Shown here in pieces: positions 33,879-41,483 of a DNA stretch of 64,000 nucleotides. This DNA is from Nonomuraea sp. PA05. Lineage in GTDB: Bacteria > Actinomycetota > Actinomycetes > Streptosporangiales > Streptosporangiaceae. Location: positions 1-64,000 of the forward strand of contig NZ_VSEY01000053.1 in NCBI RefSeq assembly GCF_008086045.1. The letters are read 5' to 3'. Made by a program: the position numbers and the translations under genes. Under the pieces are notes generated by a model. It made no database searches, was not told the DNA's origin, and saw nothing but the letters and a program-made list of their open reading frames with translations. Within the stretch, counting starts at the first letter, position 1, and the number at the start of each line of letters is the position of its first letter.

Positions 33879-33913
33879 GGGAAACGCCCCGGGGTTATCC
33901 CCAGGGCGTTCCC
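33879..33913. promoter_or_regulatory. Large imperfect hairpin between the LAL regulator and the protease module
   Basis: The left arm 33879-33894 pairs with the right arm 33899-33913 around a TTAT loop. The stem contains GGGG/CCCC next to the loop and GGGAA-CGCCC on the outside, with one bulge and one mismatch. It stands in the divergent region about 70 bases upstream of the unknown gene at 33984. It could be an operator or an attenuator. Confidence 0.5.
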
Positions 33914-33983
33914 TGATGCTCGCGGCAAAAGCCATTCATAGCGTCCAACGTGGACGAATGCCCCAAAACGCCGGGAGAACATG

Positions 33984-34979
33984 ATGCCGTCCTACATCGC
34001 AGAGGAGCAGCGGGGAGCGGAGGCACGGATTCTCAACGTGCTGTTCCCCACCATCCTCCAGGGACTCCAGCTGACCCACCAGGCAGCGGACCAGTTCGGC
34101 GCCCGTCCGCAACAGGCGCAAACGCTGCCGATGAGGCCGCGCATGGAGCACCGGCCCGTGGAGTACCAGCAGCAACAGCAGCGGTTCGCCACCCCGGAGA
34201 CCTACGCCCAGCTCGCCGCCGACCGCTCGTTCATGGACGTCGCCGCCGTCCTCATGCCGGTCGTGCAGTCCATCATCCCGCCGCTCGTGGAGCAGCTCCT
34301 GTCGTTCGGCCCGCCGAAGGCCGACACCGACCAGAACGAGGAGGAGCGCTTCCTGCAGTTCGTGCCGCAACTGCTCGGCACGGTCACGCCGATCATGATG
34401 CAGGTGCTGCCGGGCCTGCTCCAGACGATGCACGGCATGCGCGCCGAGCACCCCGTACGCGTGACCGACCGCGAGCTCAACCAGCGCTACTTCGGCCCCA
34501 TCGTGCAGGCCACGCTGCCCGCGATCGTCTCGCAGCTCCCCGAGCTGCTCGCCATCGTCCACGGCGACCAGCGCTCGCCCGTCCGGTACGACCGCATGCC
34601 CGGCCGCGGCCCGATCCAGCTCATGCGGATCACCAGGAACGACCTGGCCAACGCCCACCGGCTGCGCGACGGCGACGTCCTGCACATGACCGAGACCCCG
34701 GCCCAGCCGGGCACCACCGAGATCCGCATCACCTGCGCGCCGCACTGCATGTGGTGGAAGGGCCTCCAGGTCACCGACGAGACCGACAGGCAACTCTGCT
34801 TCGTCGAGACCGACGGCGACCGCTACGCCGTCTTCGAGTCCAGGGCCGTGCAGTCCGGCGGCGCGATCGTGCTGTGGAAGGCGCGCATGTTCGGCGAGCA
34901 CACGCCGATGTACGTCATCCCGATCGGCGAGCTGTCGCCTGACGGCAAGTGCTTCAACTTCCACTGGGCCGCCGACTGA
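33984..34979 (+). CDS. Unknown protein with proline-kinked hydrophobic helices, coupled to a clan-CD protease
   Basis: The 331-residue protein belongs to no family I recognise. The first two thirds hold four similar amphipathic or hydrophobic segments, each with a central Pro: ILNVLFPTILQGLQL, VLMPVVQSIIPPLVEQLL, VPQLLGTVTPIMMQVLPGLL and YFGPIVQATLPAIVSQLPEL, with a Gln-rich stretch after the first. The last about 110 residues look beta-rich (ITRNDLANAHRLRDGDVLHM onward) with conserved-looking Trp and Cys (CAPHCMWWKG). There is no signal peptide. Its TGA overlaps the protease ATG as TGATG, so the two products are made together. A membrane-acting partner or substrate of the protease is one possibility (inference). 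Confidence 0.7.
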   Translation: MPSYIAEEQRGAEARILNVLFPTILQGLQLTHQAADQFGARPQQAQTLPMRPRMEHRPVEYQQQQQRFATPETYAQLAADRSFMDVAAVLMPVVQSIIPPLVEQLLSFGPPKADTDQNEEERFLQFVPQLLGTVTPIMMQVLPGLLQTMHGMRAEHPVRVTDRELNQRYFGPIVQATLPAIVSQLPELLAIVHGDQRSPVRYDRMPGRGPIQLMRITRNDLANAHRLRDGDVLHMTETPAQPGTTEIRITCAPHCMWWKGLQVTDETDRQLCFVETDGDRYAVFESRAVQSGGAIVLWKARMFGEHTPMYVIPIGELSPDGKCFNFHWAAD

Positions 34980-36523
34980 TGGCCGGGCCCACGCTGCGGC
35001 TCGGCAGCAGAGGGGAAGACGTCAGGCGGCTCCAGGAGCTGCTGCGCGCCCGCGGCTACCGGGTACGGGCCGACGGGTACTTCGGCGGCTCCACCTACGG
35101 GGCCGTGCTGAGCGTCCAGCAGCGCGAGGGGCTGCCCGCCGACGGCGTGGCGGGCCCCGGCACGTGGCGGGCGCTCGGCCAGACGCAGAGCGTGGCGGAC
35201 GAGCCCCGCTCGGACGAGCAGGCCGAGTGGAACGTCATGATCTACATGGCGGGCAACAACAACCTGTCCGACGCCGCCGGGCGCGACCTGGAGGAGCTGC
35301 GCGCCGTCCAGTCGTTCAACGGCGTCCGCGTCACCTGCTTCGTCAAGCGGCAGGACGCCGGCGGCCGGGCCCAGCACATGGAGATCAGGGCGGGCGGCGC
35401 GCCCGACCTGATCGACGAGCTGCACCCGCCCGTCGACTCCGGCCACCCGCAGACGCTGCTGGACTTCGTGCGCTGGTCCGTCAGGCGCGCGCCTGCCAGG
35501 CGGCACGCCCTGGTGATCTGGAACCACGGCGGCGGCTGGACCCCCGACGACCTCGACCAGATCTACACCCAGGTCAGGGGCCGCGCGGTCCGGCGCGACG
35601 TGGAGAGCGGATACGTCCGCAGGGCTCCGCGCGCGAACATGGCCGACGGCGAGCCGGCCTTCTCGGAGCTGTCCAGGCTGACGGAGTCGCAGGAGATCAC
35701 CAAGGCCGTGTTCACCACGTCGCTGACCGAGGTGCTCCGCCTGCCGAACGGCCAGGACCGGGCCATCGCCAGCGACGACGGCACCCTGCACTCGCTGGAC
35801 ACCATCGAGCTGTGCAACGTCATGCGCGCCGTCCACCAGGACCTCGGCCGGCCGCTCGACCTGCTCGGCATGGACGCCTGCCTCATGAGCAACCTCGAGG
35901 TCTGCTACGAGATCCGCGAGCACGCGGCCGTCGTGGTGGGCTCTGAGGAGCTCGAACCCAACGAGGGCTGGCCGTACACCGAGATCCTGTCCGCGCTGGC
36001 GGCCAACCCGCGCATGGACGCGCGCGAGCTCGGCCACCTCGTGGTGGAGGAGTACCTGAGGTCCTACCGCGGCACGCACCAGACCGTCACCCAGTGCGCG
36101 GTGGACGCGACGCGGATCGAGGAGTTCATGCGCGAGTTCCAGACGCTGGCCGAGTGCATGCGCCGGCAGGTGCAGGGCAACCGGTCCGTGGTGGACAGCG
36201 TGCAGTCGGTCGCCACCCGCTTCCACATCGACCGTTCGCTGACCGACCTGCGCACGCTCTGCCTGGCGCTGGTGGCCGACTCGCGCACCGACCCGACGCT
36301 GGCCTCGGTCGCCGACAAGCTGCTGGCCATCCACGGGCCGGGCGGCTTCGTGATCAACGAGGGCCACCAGGGCGAGAAGGTCGAGGAGTGCGGCGGGCTG
36401 AGCGCGTACTTCCCGATGGAGCGCACGATCTCGCGCTACTACGCGGACCTCCAGCTCGCCCAGCACTCCGAATGGGACGAGTTCCTCAGGGACTACGCGA
36501 AGGCGCGTACCATCAGGCGATAG
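34979..36523 (+). CDS. Clostripain-family (C11) cysteine protease with N-terminal peptidoglycan-binding domain
   Basis: The 514-residue protein has a PG_binding_1 domain at residues 1-66 (LRLGSRGEDVRRLQELLRAR, ending GVAGPGTWRAL). From about 84 it is a clan CD protease: WNVMIYMAGNNNLSD, catalytic His183 in VIWNHGGGW and Cys301 in LLGMDACLMSNLE, then VGSEELEPNEGWPY. The His-Cys distance, 118 residues, is well above what I expect for clostripain, and the insert is Arg-rich (GRAVRRDVESGYVRRAPRAN). Clostripain cuts after Arg and matures by self-cleavage between these residues, so the insert may be an activation loop (inference). There is no secretion signal. The start overlaps the upstream stop by one base. 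Confidence 0.88.
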   Translation: MAGPTLRLGSRGEDVRRLQELLRARGYRVRADGYFGGSTYGAVLSVQQREGLPADGVAGPGTWRALGQTQSVADEPRSDEQAEWNVMIYMAGNNNLSDAAGRDLEELRAVQSFNGVRVTCFVKRQDAGGRAQHMEIRAGGAPDLIDELHPPVDSGHPQTLLDFVRWSVRRAPARRHALVIWNHGGGWTPDDLDQIYTQVRGRAVRRDVESGYVRRAPRANMADGEPAFSELSRLTESQEITKAVFTTSLTEVLRLPNGQDRAIASDDGTLHSLDTIELCNVMRAVHQDLGRPLDLLGMDACLMSNLEVCYEIREHAAVVVGSEELEPNEGWPYTEILSALAANPRMDARELGHLVVEEYLRSYRGTHQTVTQCAVDATRIEEFMREFQTLAECMRRQVQGNRSVVDSVQSVATRFHIDRSLTDLRTLCLALVADSRTDPTLASVADKLLAIHGPGGFVINEGHQGEKVEECGGLSAYFPMERTISRYYADLQLAQHSEWDEFLRDYAKARTIRR

Positions 36524-36567
36524 GAGGGCGTCACAAGGCCACAAGCCGGCGATCCGCCGGCGTCGCT

Positions 36568-36604
36568 GGGGCTATTGCGGCCCGGGACCGGCCGCAATAG
36601 CCCC
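36568..36604. terminator. Perfect 15-bp hairpin after the protease gene
   Basis: The arms 36568-36582 and 36590-36604 are exactly complementary (GGGGCTATTGCGGCC) around the 7-base loop CGGGACC. It sits 45 bases after the protease stop and directly against the -10 box of the next gene, so it could end the module or act as an operator. Confidence 0.65.
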
Positions 36605-36610
36605 TACCTT
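36605..36610 (+). promoter_or_regulatory. -10 box of the AlkZ-like gene, leaderless start likely
   Basis: TACCTT is followed seven bases later by ATG 36618, with no ribosome-binding sequence between. This spacing predicts transcription starting at the A of the ATG. Confidence 0.45.
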
Positions 36611-36617
36611 TGCTGTC

Positions 36618-37718
36618 ATGGATCCCCTCATCAGCCGCAGGGCGCTCAACCGGGCCACGCTGGAGCGTCAGCACCTGCTGCGCCGTACCGACCGCACCGT
36701 GATCGAGGTCGTGGAGCAGCTCGGCGGGTTGCAGGCGCAGACCCCGCACACCTGGTACACCGGCTTGTGGAGCCGCATCGCCGGGTTCGACCCCGCCGCC
36801 GCCGGAGAGCTGCTGCTCTCGCGCGAGCTGGTGCGCATCGCGTTGCAGCGCTCCACCATCCACCTGGTCTCCGCCCGCGACTGCCTGGCCATGCGGCCGC
36901 TGCTGCAACCGGTGACCGAGCGCGGGACGCGCACGACGTTCGGCAAGCGGCTGGCCGGCGTGGACCTCGACGAGCTGGCGGCGGCCGGGCGGGCGCTGCT
37001 GGAGGAGCACCCGATGACCTTCGCCGACCTGGGGCGGGCGCTGGCCGAACGCTGGCCTGACACCGACCCGCACGCGCTGGGCCAGGGGGTGCGCTGCTTC
37101 GTGCCGCTCGTGCAGGTGCCGCCGCGCGGCGTGTGGGGCAGGAGCGGCCCGGTCGCGCACACCAGCGCGGAGTCGTGGATCGGCTACGAGGTGCCGCCCA
37201 TGACGCCCGCCGAGCTGGTGCGGCGCTACCTGGCCGCGTTCGGGCCCGCGTCGGCGCAGGACGCGCAGACGTGGTCGGGCCTGACCAGGCTGGGCGAGGT
37301 GTTCGAGTCGATGGGCCTGCTCCGCTTCCGTGACGAGAACGGCAGAATCCTGTACGACCTGCCGGACGCGCCCCGGCCGGGCGAGGACGTGCCCGCCCCG
37401 GTGCGGCTCATGTACGACTTCGACAACCTCTTCCTGTCCTACGCCGACCGGTCCAGGGCGATCAGCGACACGGGCGCGGCGGCGCTGCAGGGCTTCATGG
37501 GCACGAACGTGGTGCCGCGGGTGATCCTGGTGGACGGCTTCACGGCGGGCGACTGGACGGTCACCAGGGCCAAGGGCGTCTCCACCCTCAACCTCCACCA
37601 GTGGGAGCCGATCAAGGCCATGGAGGAGGCCGAGGAGGAGGGCCGGCGGCTGCTGGAGTTCCTGGCTCCGGGCGACCGGCACGAGATCGCGGTGCTCGAC
37701 GGCCCCTCCAAGACCTGA
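36618..37718 (+). CDS. AlkZ-like winged-helix DNA glycosylase family protein (HTH_42)
   Basis: The 366-residue protein belongs to the HTH_42/YcaQ superfamily. It begins LISRRALNRATLERQHLLRR and has the hallmark catalytic-type motif QAQ (39-41) in LGGLQAQTPHTWY, which in Streptomyces AlkZ/AlkX enzymes sits at the glycosylase active site, followed by three winged-helix segments and the C-terminal RVILVDGFTAGDWTV strand region. Members excise bulky alkylated or cross-linked bases, and some give self-resistance to DNA-damaging antibiotics. No such antibiotic cluster is visible here, so a general repair role is more likely. The ATG is probably leaderless. Confidence 0.82.
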   Translation: MDPLISRRALNRATLERQHLLRRTDRTVIEVVEQLGGLQAQTPHTWYTGLWSRIAGFDPAAAGELLLSRELVRIALQRSTIHLVSARDCLAMRPLLQPVTERGTRTTFGKRLAGVDLDELAAAGRALLEEHPMTFADLGRALAERWPDTDPHALGQGVRCFVPLVQVPPRGVWGRSGPVAHTSAESWIGYEVPPMTPAELVRRYLAAFGPASAQDAQTWSGLTRLGEVFESMGLLRFRDENGRILYDLPDAPRPGEDVPAPVRLMYDFDNLFLSYADRSRAISDTGAAALQGFMGTNVVPRVILVDGFTAGDWTVTRAKGVSTLNLHQWEPIKAMEEAEEEGRRLLEFLAPGDRHEIAVLDGPSKT

Positions 37719-37719
37719 G

Positions 37720-37736
37720 GTTGTGCACTGCACAAC
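37720..37736. promoter_or_regulatory. 17-bp palindrome, likely IclR-family operator
   Basis: GTTGTGCACTGCACAAC is a perfect inverted repeat with 8-bp arms and one central base. It lies 24 bases before the GTG of the IclR gene and about where a -35 element would be, which predicts autorepression and control of the KDG-kinase gene behind it. Confidence 0.7.
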
Positions 37737-37760
37737 GGCGTGTTGCAGTAGGGTAGGCCG

Positions 37761-38516
37761 GTGGAAGAACGCAACCGGTCCGCCTCGCTCCGGCGCGCGC
37801 TGACCGTGCTCGACCACGTACGCGCGCACCCGGGCCTGACGCTCACCCAGCTCGCCGAGGCGGTCGGCCTGTCCAAGAGCACGGTGTTGCGGCTGACCGT
37901 GCCGCTCGTCGAGGCCAGGCTGCTCGACCGCGACCGCGAGAGCGGCCTCTACCGGCTCGGGCACGGCGCGCTCCGGCTCGGGCAGGCCTACCTCGACACG
38001 CTCGACCTGCGCGCCGTGGCCGCAGAGGAGTCGCACCGGCTGATGGCCGAAGTGGGCGAGACCGTCCACCTCGTCGTGCCCGACCACCCGCACGTCGTCT
38101 ACATCGACAAGGTGGAGAACGAGGCGAGCGTGCGCATGGCCTCCCGCATCGGCAGCCGCGAGCCCGTCCACTGCACCGCCGTCGGCAAGGCCATCCTGGC
38201 CTGGCAGCCCGGCGAGCTCCTGGCCGGGCTCGTCCTGGAGCCCAGGACCAGGCACACGATCACCGACGCCGGGCGGCTGCGCGCCGAGCTGGCGCGGATC
38301 AGGCGCCGCGGCTACGCCGTGGACGACCGCGAGAACGAGCCCGAGGTGCGCTGCGTCGCCGCACCGATCTTCGACCATCAGGACGCCGTCGCCGCGGCCA
38401 TCTCCGTCTCCGGCCTCACCTCGCGGATCACCGCCGCGCGGGTGCGCGAGCTGGGGCCGCTGGTCGCCGCGGCGGCGGCACGCATCTCGTACAAGCTGGG
38501 GAGCACGACCCGATGA
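37761..38516 (+). CDS. IclR-family transcriptional regulator
   Basis: The 251-residue protein has an N-terminal winged helix (RRALTVLDHVRAHPGLTLTQ then LAEAVGLSKSTVLRLTVPLV) and a C-terminal IclR effector domain with VHLVVPDHPHVVYIDKVE, VHCTAVGKAILAW and RGYAVDDRENEPEVRCVAAP. The gene overlaps the sugar-kinase start by ATGA, so regulator and enzyme are co-translated. IclR proteins of the KdgR group respond to 2-keto-3-deoxygluconate, which fits the downstream kinase. A perfect palindrome lies just upstream of the GTG. Confidence 0.9.
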   Translation: MEERNRSASLRRALTVLDHVRAHPGLTLTQLAEAVGLSKSTVLRLTVPLVEARLLDRDRESGLYRLGHGALRLGQAYLDTLDLRAVAAEESHRLMAEVGETVHLVVPDHPHVVYIDKVENEASVRMASRIGSREPVHCTAVGKAILAWQPGELLAGLVLEPRTRHTITDAGRLRAELARIRRRGYAVDDRENEPEVRCVAAPIFDHQDAVAAAISVSGLTSRITAARVRELGPLVAAAAARISYKLGSTTR

Positions 38517-39457
38517 CCGACCTGGTGACCTTCGGCGAGACCATGGCCCTGTTCGCCGCCCGCCGCACGGGCCCGCTGCGCTTCGCCCGCGACTTCGACC
38601 TGGGGCTGGGCGGCGCGGAGTCCAACGTGGCCATCGGCGTCGCCCGGCTCGGCCACGACGCGACGTGGATCGGCAGGGTGGGCGCCGACGAGTTCGGCGA
38701 CCTCATCCGCGCCACGCTCGCCGGCGAGGGCGTGCACGCGCACGCGATCCCCGACCCGGACGCGCCCACCGGCCTGATGATCAAGGGCAGGCGCACCGCC
38801 GACCTCATCGACGTGCGCTACTACCGCAAGGACAGCGCGGGCTCCCGGCTGAGCCCCGCCGACCTCGACCCCGGCCTCATCAGGTCGGCCAGGGTCCTGC
38901 ACGTCTCCGCCATCACGCCCGCGCTGTCCGCCTCGGCCCGCGAGGCCGTGCGCCACGCGATGAGCGTGGCCCGCTCCGCCGGGGTGACCGTCTCGCTCGA
39001 CGTCAACTACCGGCGCGCGCTCTGGACGCCCGAGGAGGCGGGGGCTTGGCTGCGGGACGTGGTCGGCGACGTGGACGTGCTGTTCGCCACCGAGGCGGAG
39101 GGCCGGCTGCTCGCCGACGTCGAGGGGGCACATGAGCTGGCCGAGGCGCTGGCGGGGCTGGGGCCTCGGCACGTGCTGCTCAAGTTCGGCGCCGAGGGGG
39201 CCATGGAGCTGTCCGGGGGCGTCGTGCGGCGGGCGGAGCCGTACCGGGTGACGGAGGTCGACTCGGTGGGCGCCGGCGACGCCTTCGCGGCGGGCTGGCT
39301 GGCCGACTGGCTGGCGGGCGCGGAACCCGAGCGGCGGCTCGCCACCGCGAGCGCGGCCGGGGCATTCGCTGTCACCAGCCAGGGCGACTGGGAAAGCCTC
39401 CCCCGCCGCGCCGACCTCGACCTCCTGCGCCGCCCCACCGACGGCGTCAACCGCTGA
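38513..39457 (+). CDS. kdgK: PfkB-family sugar kinase, probable 2-keto-3-deoxygluconate kinase
   Basis: The 314-residue ribokinase-fold enzyme begins LVTFGETMALFAARRTGPLR, has the first PfkB signature in GGAESNVAIGVARLG, a substrate-type YYRKDSAGSRLSP block close to that of KDG kinases, and the second signature EVDSVGAGDAFAAGWL with the catalytic Asp. It would phosphorylate KDG to KDPG in sugar-acid breakdown. The assignment to KDG rests on the sugar-kinase pattern plus the adjacent IclR regulator; fructokinase is the main alternative. No KDPG aldolase is adjacent, though a DapA-family lyase lies 2 kb away in a separate operon. Confidence 0.82.
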   Translation: MTDLVTFGETMALFAARRTGPLRFARDFDLGLGGAESNVAIGVARLGHDATWIGRVGADEFGDLIRATLAGEGVHAHAIPDPDAPTGLMIKGRRTADLIDVRYYRKDSAGSRLSPADLDPGLIRSARVLHVSAITPALSASAREAVRHAMSVARSAGVTVSLDVNYRRALWTPEEAGAWLRDVVGDVDVLFATEAEGRLLADVEGAHELAEALAGLGPRHVLLKFGAEGAMELSGGVVRRAEPYRVTEVDSVGAGDAFAAGWLADWLAGAEPERRLATASAAGAFAVTSQGDWESLPRRADLDLLRRPTDGVNR

Positions 39458-39471
39458 CCCGCCACTCCGCC

Positions 39472-39525
39472 GGCAGCGTCGATGAGGGCAGCGTCGATGA
39501 GGGCGGCGTCGATGAGGGCGGCGTC
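39472..39525. repeat. 15-bp tandem repeat (about 3.6 units)
   Basis: Units of GGCrGCGTCGATGAG follow one another at 39472, 39487 and 39502, with a partial unit from 39517. The tract is intergenic, starts 15 bases after the kinase stop and carries no credible gene. Confidence 0.85.
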
Positions 39526-39574
39526 ATGCGCCGAGTGCCACGCGTCAAGTCCGGATATGTCGTAACCTGCCGGA

Positions 39575-40621
39575 ATGCTCGATCATCATCTCGACGCCCT
39601 CCTGCAAGCGGCCAACGACCGCGACCCCGACCGGCTCTTCGAGCACGCCTCCCAGCTCTACGCCGCCACCGAGCACACCGACAAGGCGACCCTGTCGGCC
39701 GTGGCGGCCCGGTTCGGCACGGTCTTCGACCTGGTCCCGCCCGGCATCGGCGCCCGCCTCGGCATCGTGGCCGGCGCGCTGGCGGAGCGCGGCGCCGACC
39801 CCGTCCCGCTGGCCGAGCCGCTCGTGGAGCAGTTGTCCGGGCTGCTGGAGCAGTCGGCCAGGTTCGCCGAGGCGTGGCGGAAGGCCACCGGCGAGGATCC
39901 GCCCGAGCCGGACGACGAGGACCCGGCCTGGATGCCGAGCGCGGCGGGCCGCCTGACCGGCCTGCCGGAGCAGGAGGCGTTCGCGCTGGCCGACGCGTGG
40001 GCGAACCTGTACATGGCGCACATGCCGGTCCTGTCCATCATGCAGCTCTCCGCGCAGGTGCGGGCGGCGCTGCCCGGCCGCGAGCGCCTGGTGCGGGCCC
40101 TGACCGCCGTGATCGAGGACCGCCCCGACCTGGAGTGGCTGGCCGGCCTGCTCGCCGTGCTGGAGGACGAGCACCTGATCGTCCTGCACAGGGAGACCGG
40201 CCGCGGCTACGAGGTCGTCATCGGCGGGATCGGCGACAACTTCCAGCTCCACACCCTGCTGGCGGACGTGGTGAGCGGCCCGGCCGACCACGGGCTGATC
40301 GAGGGCGTGCAGCCGGACCCTGACTGGGTGATGGCCGCCACGGACGGCGACGTGGATCCGGACGACGACCCGGTCAGCGGCCAGTTCAACCTGGTGGACG
40401 CCTACGGCAAGTGGATCTGGAACGAGGGCGTCCCCGCGGACATTCCCCAGGTGGACGGGGTGCGGGTGGTCGTACTCGACCCGCCGCCGTACGAGCGGTC
40501 GTGGAGCCCCGGCAGGCGCTACCCGATGATGGTCGGCACCATCCGCCTGGAGCGGATCCTGCGCGCCGACGAGGCGGCGGCCTGGATGTCCGTGATCTCC
40601 CCCGAGAGCGACTCCCAGTAG
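39575..40621 (+). CDS. Conserved actinomycete protein of unknown function
   Basis: The 348-residue soluble protein is acidic and has no membrane segment or signal. The N-half is helical (LDALLQAANDRDPDRLFEHA, repeated Leu/Ala-rich helices), and the C-half has mixed strands with GRGYEVVIGGIGDNFQLHTL and YPMMVGTIRLERILRADEAA. No catalytic motif stands out, and I do not recognise the family. TAACCT lies six bases before the ATG with no ribosome site, so the mRNA is probably leaderless. Confidence 0.65.
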   Translation: MLDHHLDALLQAANDRDPDRLFEHASQLYAATEHTDKATLSAVAARFGTVFDLVPPGIGARLGIVAGALAERGADPVPLAEPLVEQLSGLLEQSARFAEAWRKATGEDPPEPDDEDPAWMPSAAGRLTGLPEQEAFALADAWANLYMAHMPVLSIMQLSAQVRAALPGRERLVRALTAVIEDRPDLEWLAGLLAVLEDEHLIVLHRETGRGYEVVIGGIGDNFQLHTLLADVVSGPADHGLIEGVQPDPDWVMAATDGDVDPDDDPVSGQFNLVDAYGKWIWNEGVPADIPQVDGVRVVVLDPPPYERSWSPGRRYPMMVGTIRLERILRADEAAAWMSVISPESDSQ

Positions 40622-40627
40622 CGGCGG

Positions 40628-40714
40628 TCAGGCGGCGCGGACCCCGGCCACCTCCTCCAGCAGGGCGCCGAGCCGGATGAGCTCGCGCCGGAACACCCGA
40701 TGGACGACCGCCAC
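40628..40714 (-). pseudogene. Possible remnant of a hemerythrin-domain gene
   Basis: A 28-codon minus-strand frame reads VAVVHRVFRRELIRLGALLE and then EVAGVRAA and stop. VHRVFRREL is very like the first helix of actinobacterial hemerythrin (HHE) proteins, where the His is an iron ligand, but the rest of the domain is missing because an unrelated plus-strand gene ends right beside it. It is either a decayed fragment or chance similarity. Confidence 0.3.
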
Positions 40715-40735
40715 AGCGCACGTGGGCGATTGACG

Positions 40736-40760
40736 AAGGGTTGATCCAGGCTCAACCCTT
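40736..40760. promoter_or_regulatory. Inverted repeat operator in front of the BlaI-family gene
   Basis: AAGGGTTGA (40736-40744) and TCAACCCTT (40752-40760) are perfect inverted arms with a 7-base spacer. The right arm abuts the putative -10 box TACGAT (40760-40765), which is seven bases before ATG 40773. This placement is that of a repressor-binding site with a leaderless gene. Confidence 0.65.
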
Positions 40761-40772
40761 ACGATGTGGGGC

Positions 40773-41147
40773 ATGAAGCGCCCCCTCGGAGAGCTCGAAT
40801 CCACGATCATGGACAGGTTGTGGTCCTACCGCAGGCCAGCTTCCGTCCGTGACGTGCTCGAAGACCTCCGTACGGAGCGCGAGATCGCCTACACCACGGT
40901 GATGACCGTGATGGACAAGCTGCACACCAAGGGCCTGCTCAGGCGCGAGCCGGTCGGCCGGGCCTACGTGTACGAGCCGATCGCCACCAAGGAGGCCTAC
41001 ACGGCCGAGCTGATGCGGCACGCGCTGGCCGCCAGCGGCAACCAGGCGGCCACGCTGGTGCACTTCCTCGAACGCCTCACTCCGGAGGAGGCCACCGCCC
41101 TGGAGACGGCGCTCCAGGTGGTCCCGCCCGGCAACCGCCGCCCGTAG
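40773..41147 (+). CDS. BlaI/MecI/CopY-family transcriptional repressor
   Basis: The 124-residue protein has the Penicillinase_R winged helix: LGELESTIMDRLWSYRRPAS, VRDVLEDLRTEREIAYTTVM and TVMDKLHTKGLLRREPVGRA, followed by a short helical dimerisation tail. Family members are released from DNA when a membrane M56 protease or a metal signal acts. No BlaR/M56 gene is next to it, so the signal is unknown. I start it at ATG 40773; an in-frame ATG nine bases earlier is possible. A 25-bp inverted repeat precedes it. Confidence 0.88.
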   Translation: MKRPLGELESTIMDRLWSYRRPASVRDVLEDLRTEREIAYTTVMTVMDKLHTKGLLRREPVGRAYVYEPIATKEAYTAELMRHALAASGNQAATLVHFLERLTPEEATALETALQVVPPGNRRP

Positions 41148-41167
41148 GGCCGCTCACCTTTACGTCC

Positions 41168-41186
41168 GCCTCTCCTGGAGAGAGGC
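41168..41186 (+). terminator. Short hairpin after the BlaI gene
   Basis: GCCTCTC and GAGAGGC form a 7-bp stem with loop CTGGA, 20 bases beyond the BlaI stop and just before the DUF1876 ribosome site. Confidence 0.4.
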
Positions 41187-41208
41187 TGGACGCAGGGAGG
41201 TGGTCGTC

Positions 41209-41466
41209 ATGGAGTACAAGCAGTGGAACATCCAGATCTGGATCAGCGAGGACGACGAGGACGCCCTGACCACGGCCACGGCCGTGCTGTTCACCCCGGA
41301 CGGCAAGCGGCACGAGAGCGTGGCGCACGCCCGCCGCAACCCGGATGACCGGCCCGTGCCGGGGATCGGCGACGAGCTGGCCGCCGGGCGGGCGCTGTCG
41401 GACCTGGCCTCGAAGCTGATCGAGGACGGCGCGCAGGACATCGCCCAGATGGCGAGCCCCGCGTGA
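41209..41466 (+). CDS. DUF1876 domain protein
   Basis: The 85-residue protein is a compact DUF1876 unit with the double-stranded-RNA-binding-like alpha-beta fold: KQWNIQIWISEDDEDALTTA, AVLFTPDGKRHESVAHARRN and IGDELAAGRALSDLASKLIE. The role is unknown; RNA binding has been proposed for the fold only. ATG 41209 has GGGAGG eight bases upstream. It ends 17 bp before the convergent lyase gene. Confidence 0.8.
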   Translation: MEYKQWNIQIWISEDDEDALTTATAVLFTPDGKRHESVAHARRNPDDRPVPGIGDELAAGRALSDLASKLIEDGAQDIAQMASPA

Positions 41467-41483
41467 TCAGCGAAGGGCCCTGA

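Noticed and set aside
33984..34979. Bacterial gasdermin as partner of the protease
   Set aside because: The order (helical repeats first, beta-rich tail last) and the lack of a gasdermin-like N-terminal beta pore domain do not fit. Only a loose functional analogy is kept.
36618..37718. AlkZ-type self-resistance gene marking an antibiotic cluster
   Set aside because: No polyketide, peptide-synthetase or other biosynthetic genes surround it, so a general repair role is more likely.
40736..40760. Iron box (DtxR/IdeR type) before the BlaI gene
   Set aside because: The arms AAGGGTTGA/TCAACCCTT do not match the TTAGGTTAG consensus, and the adjacent regulator is BlaI-like.
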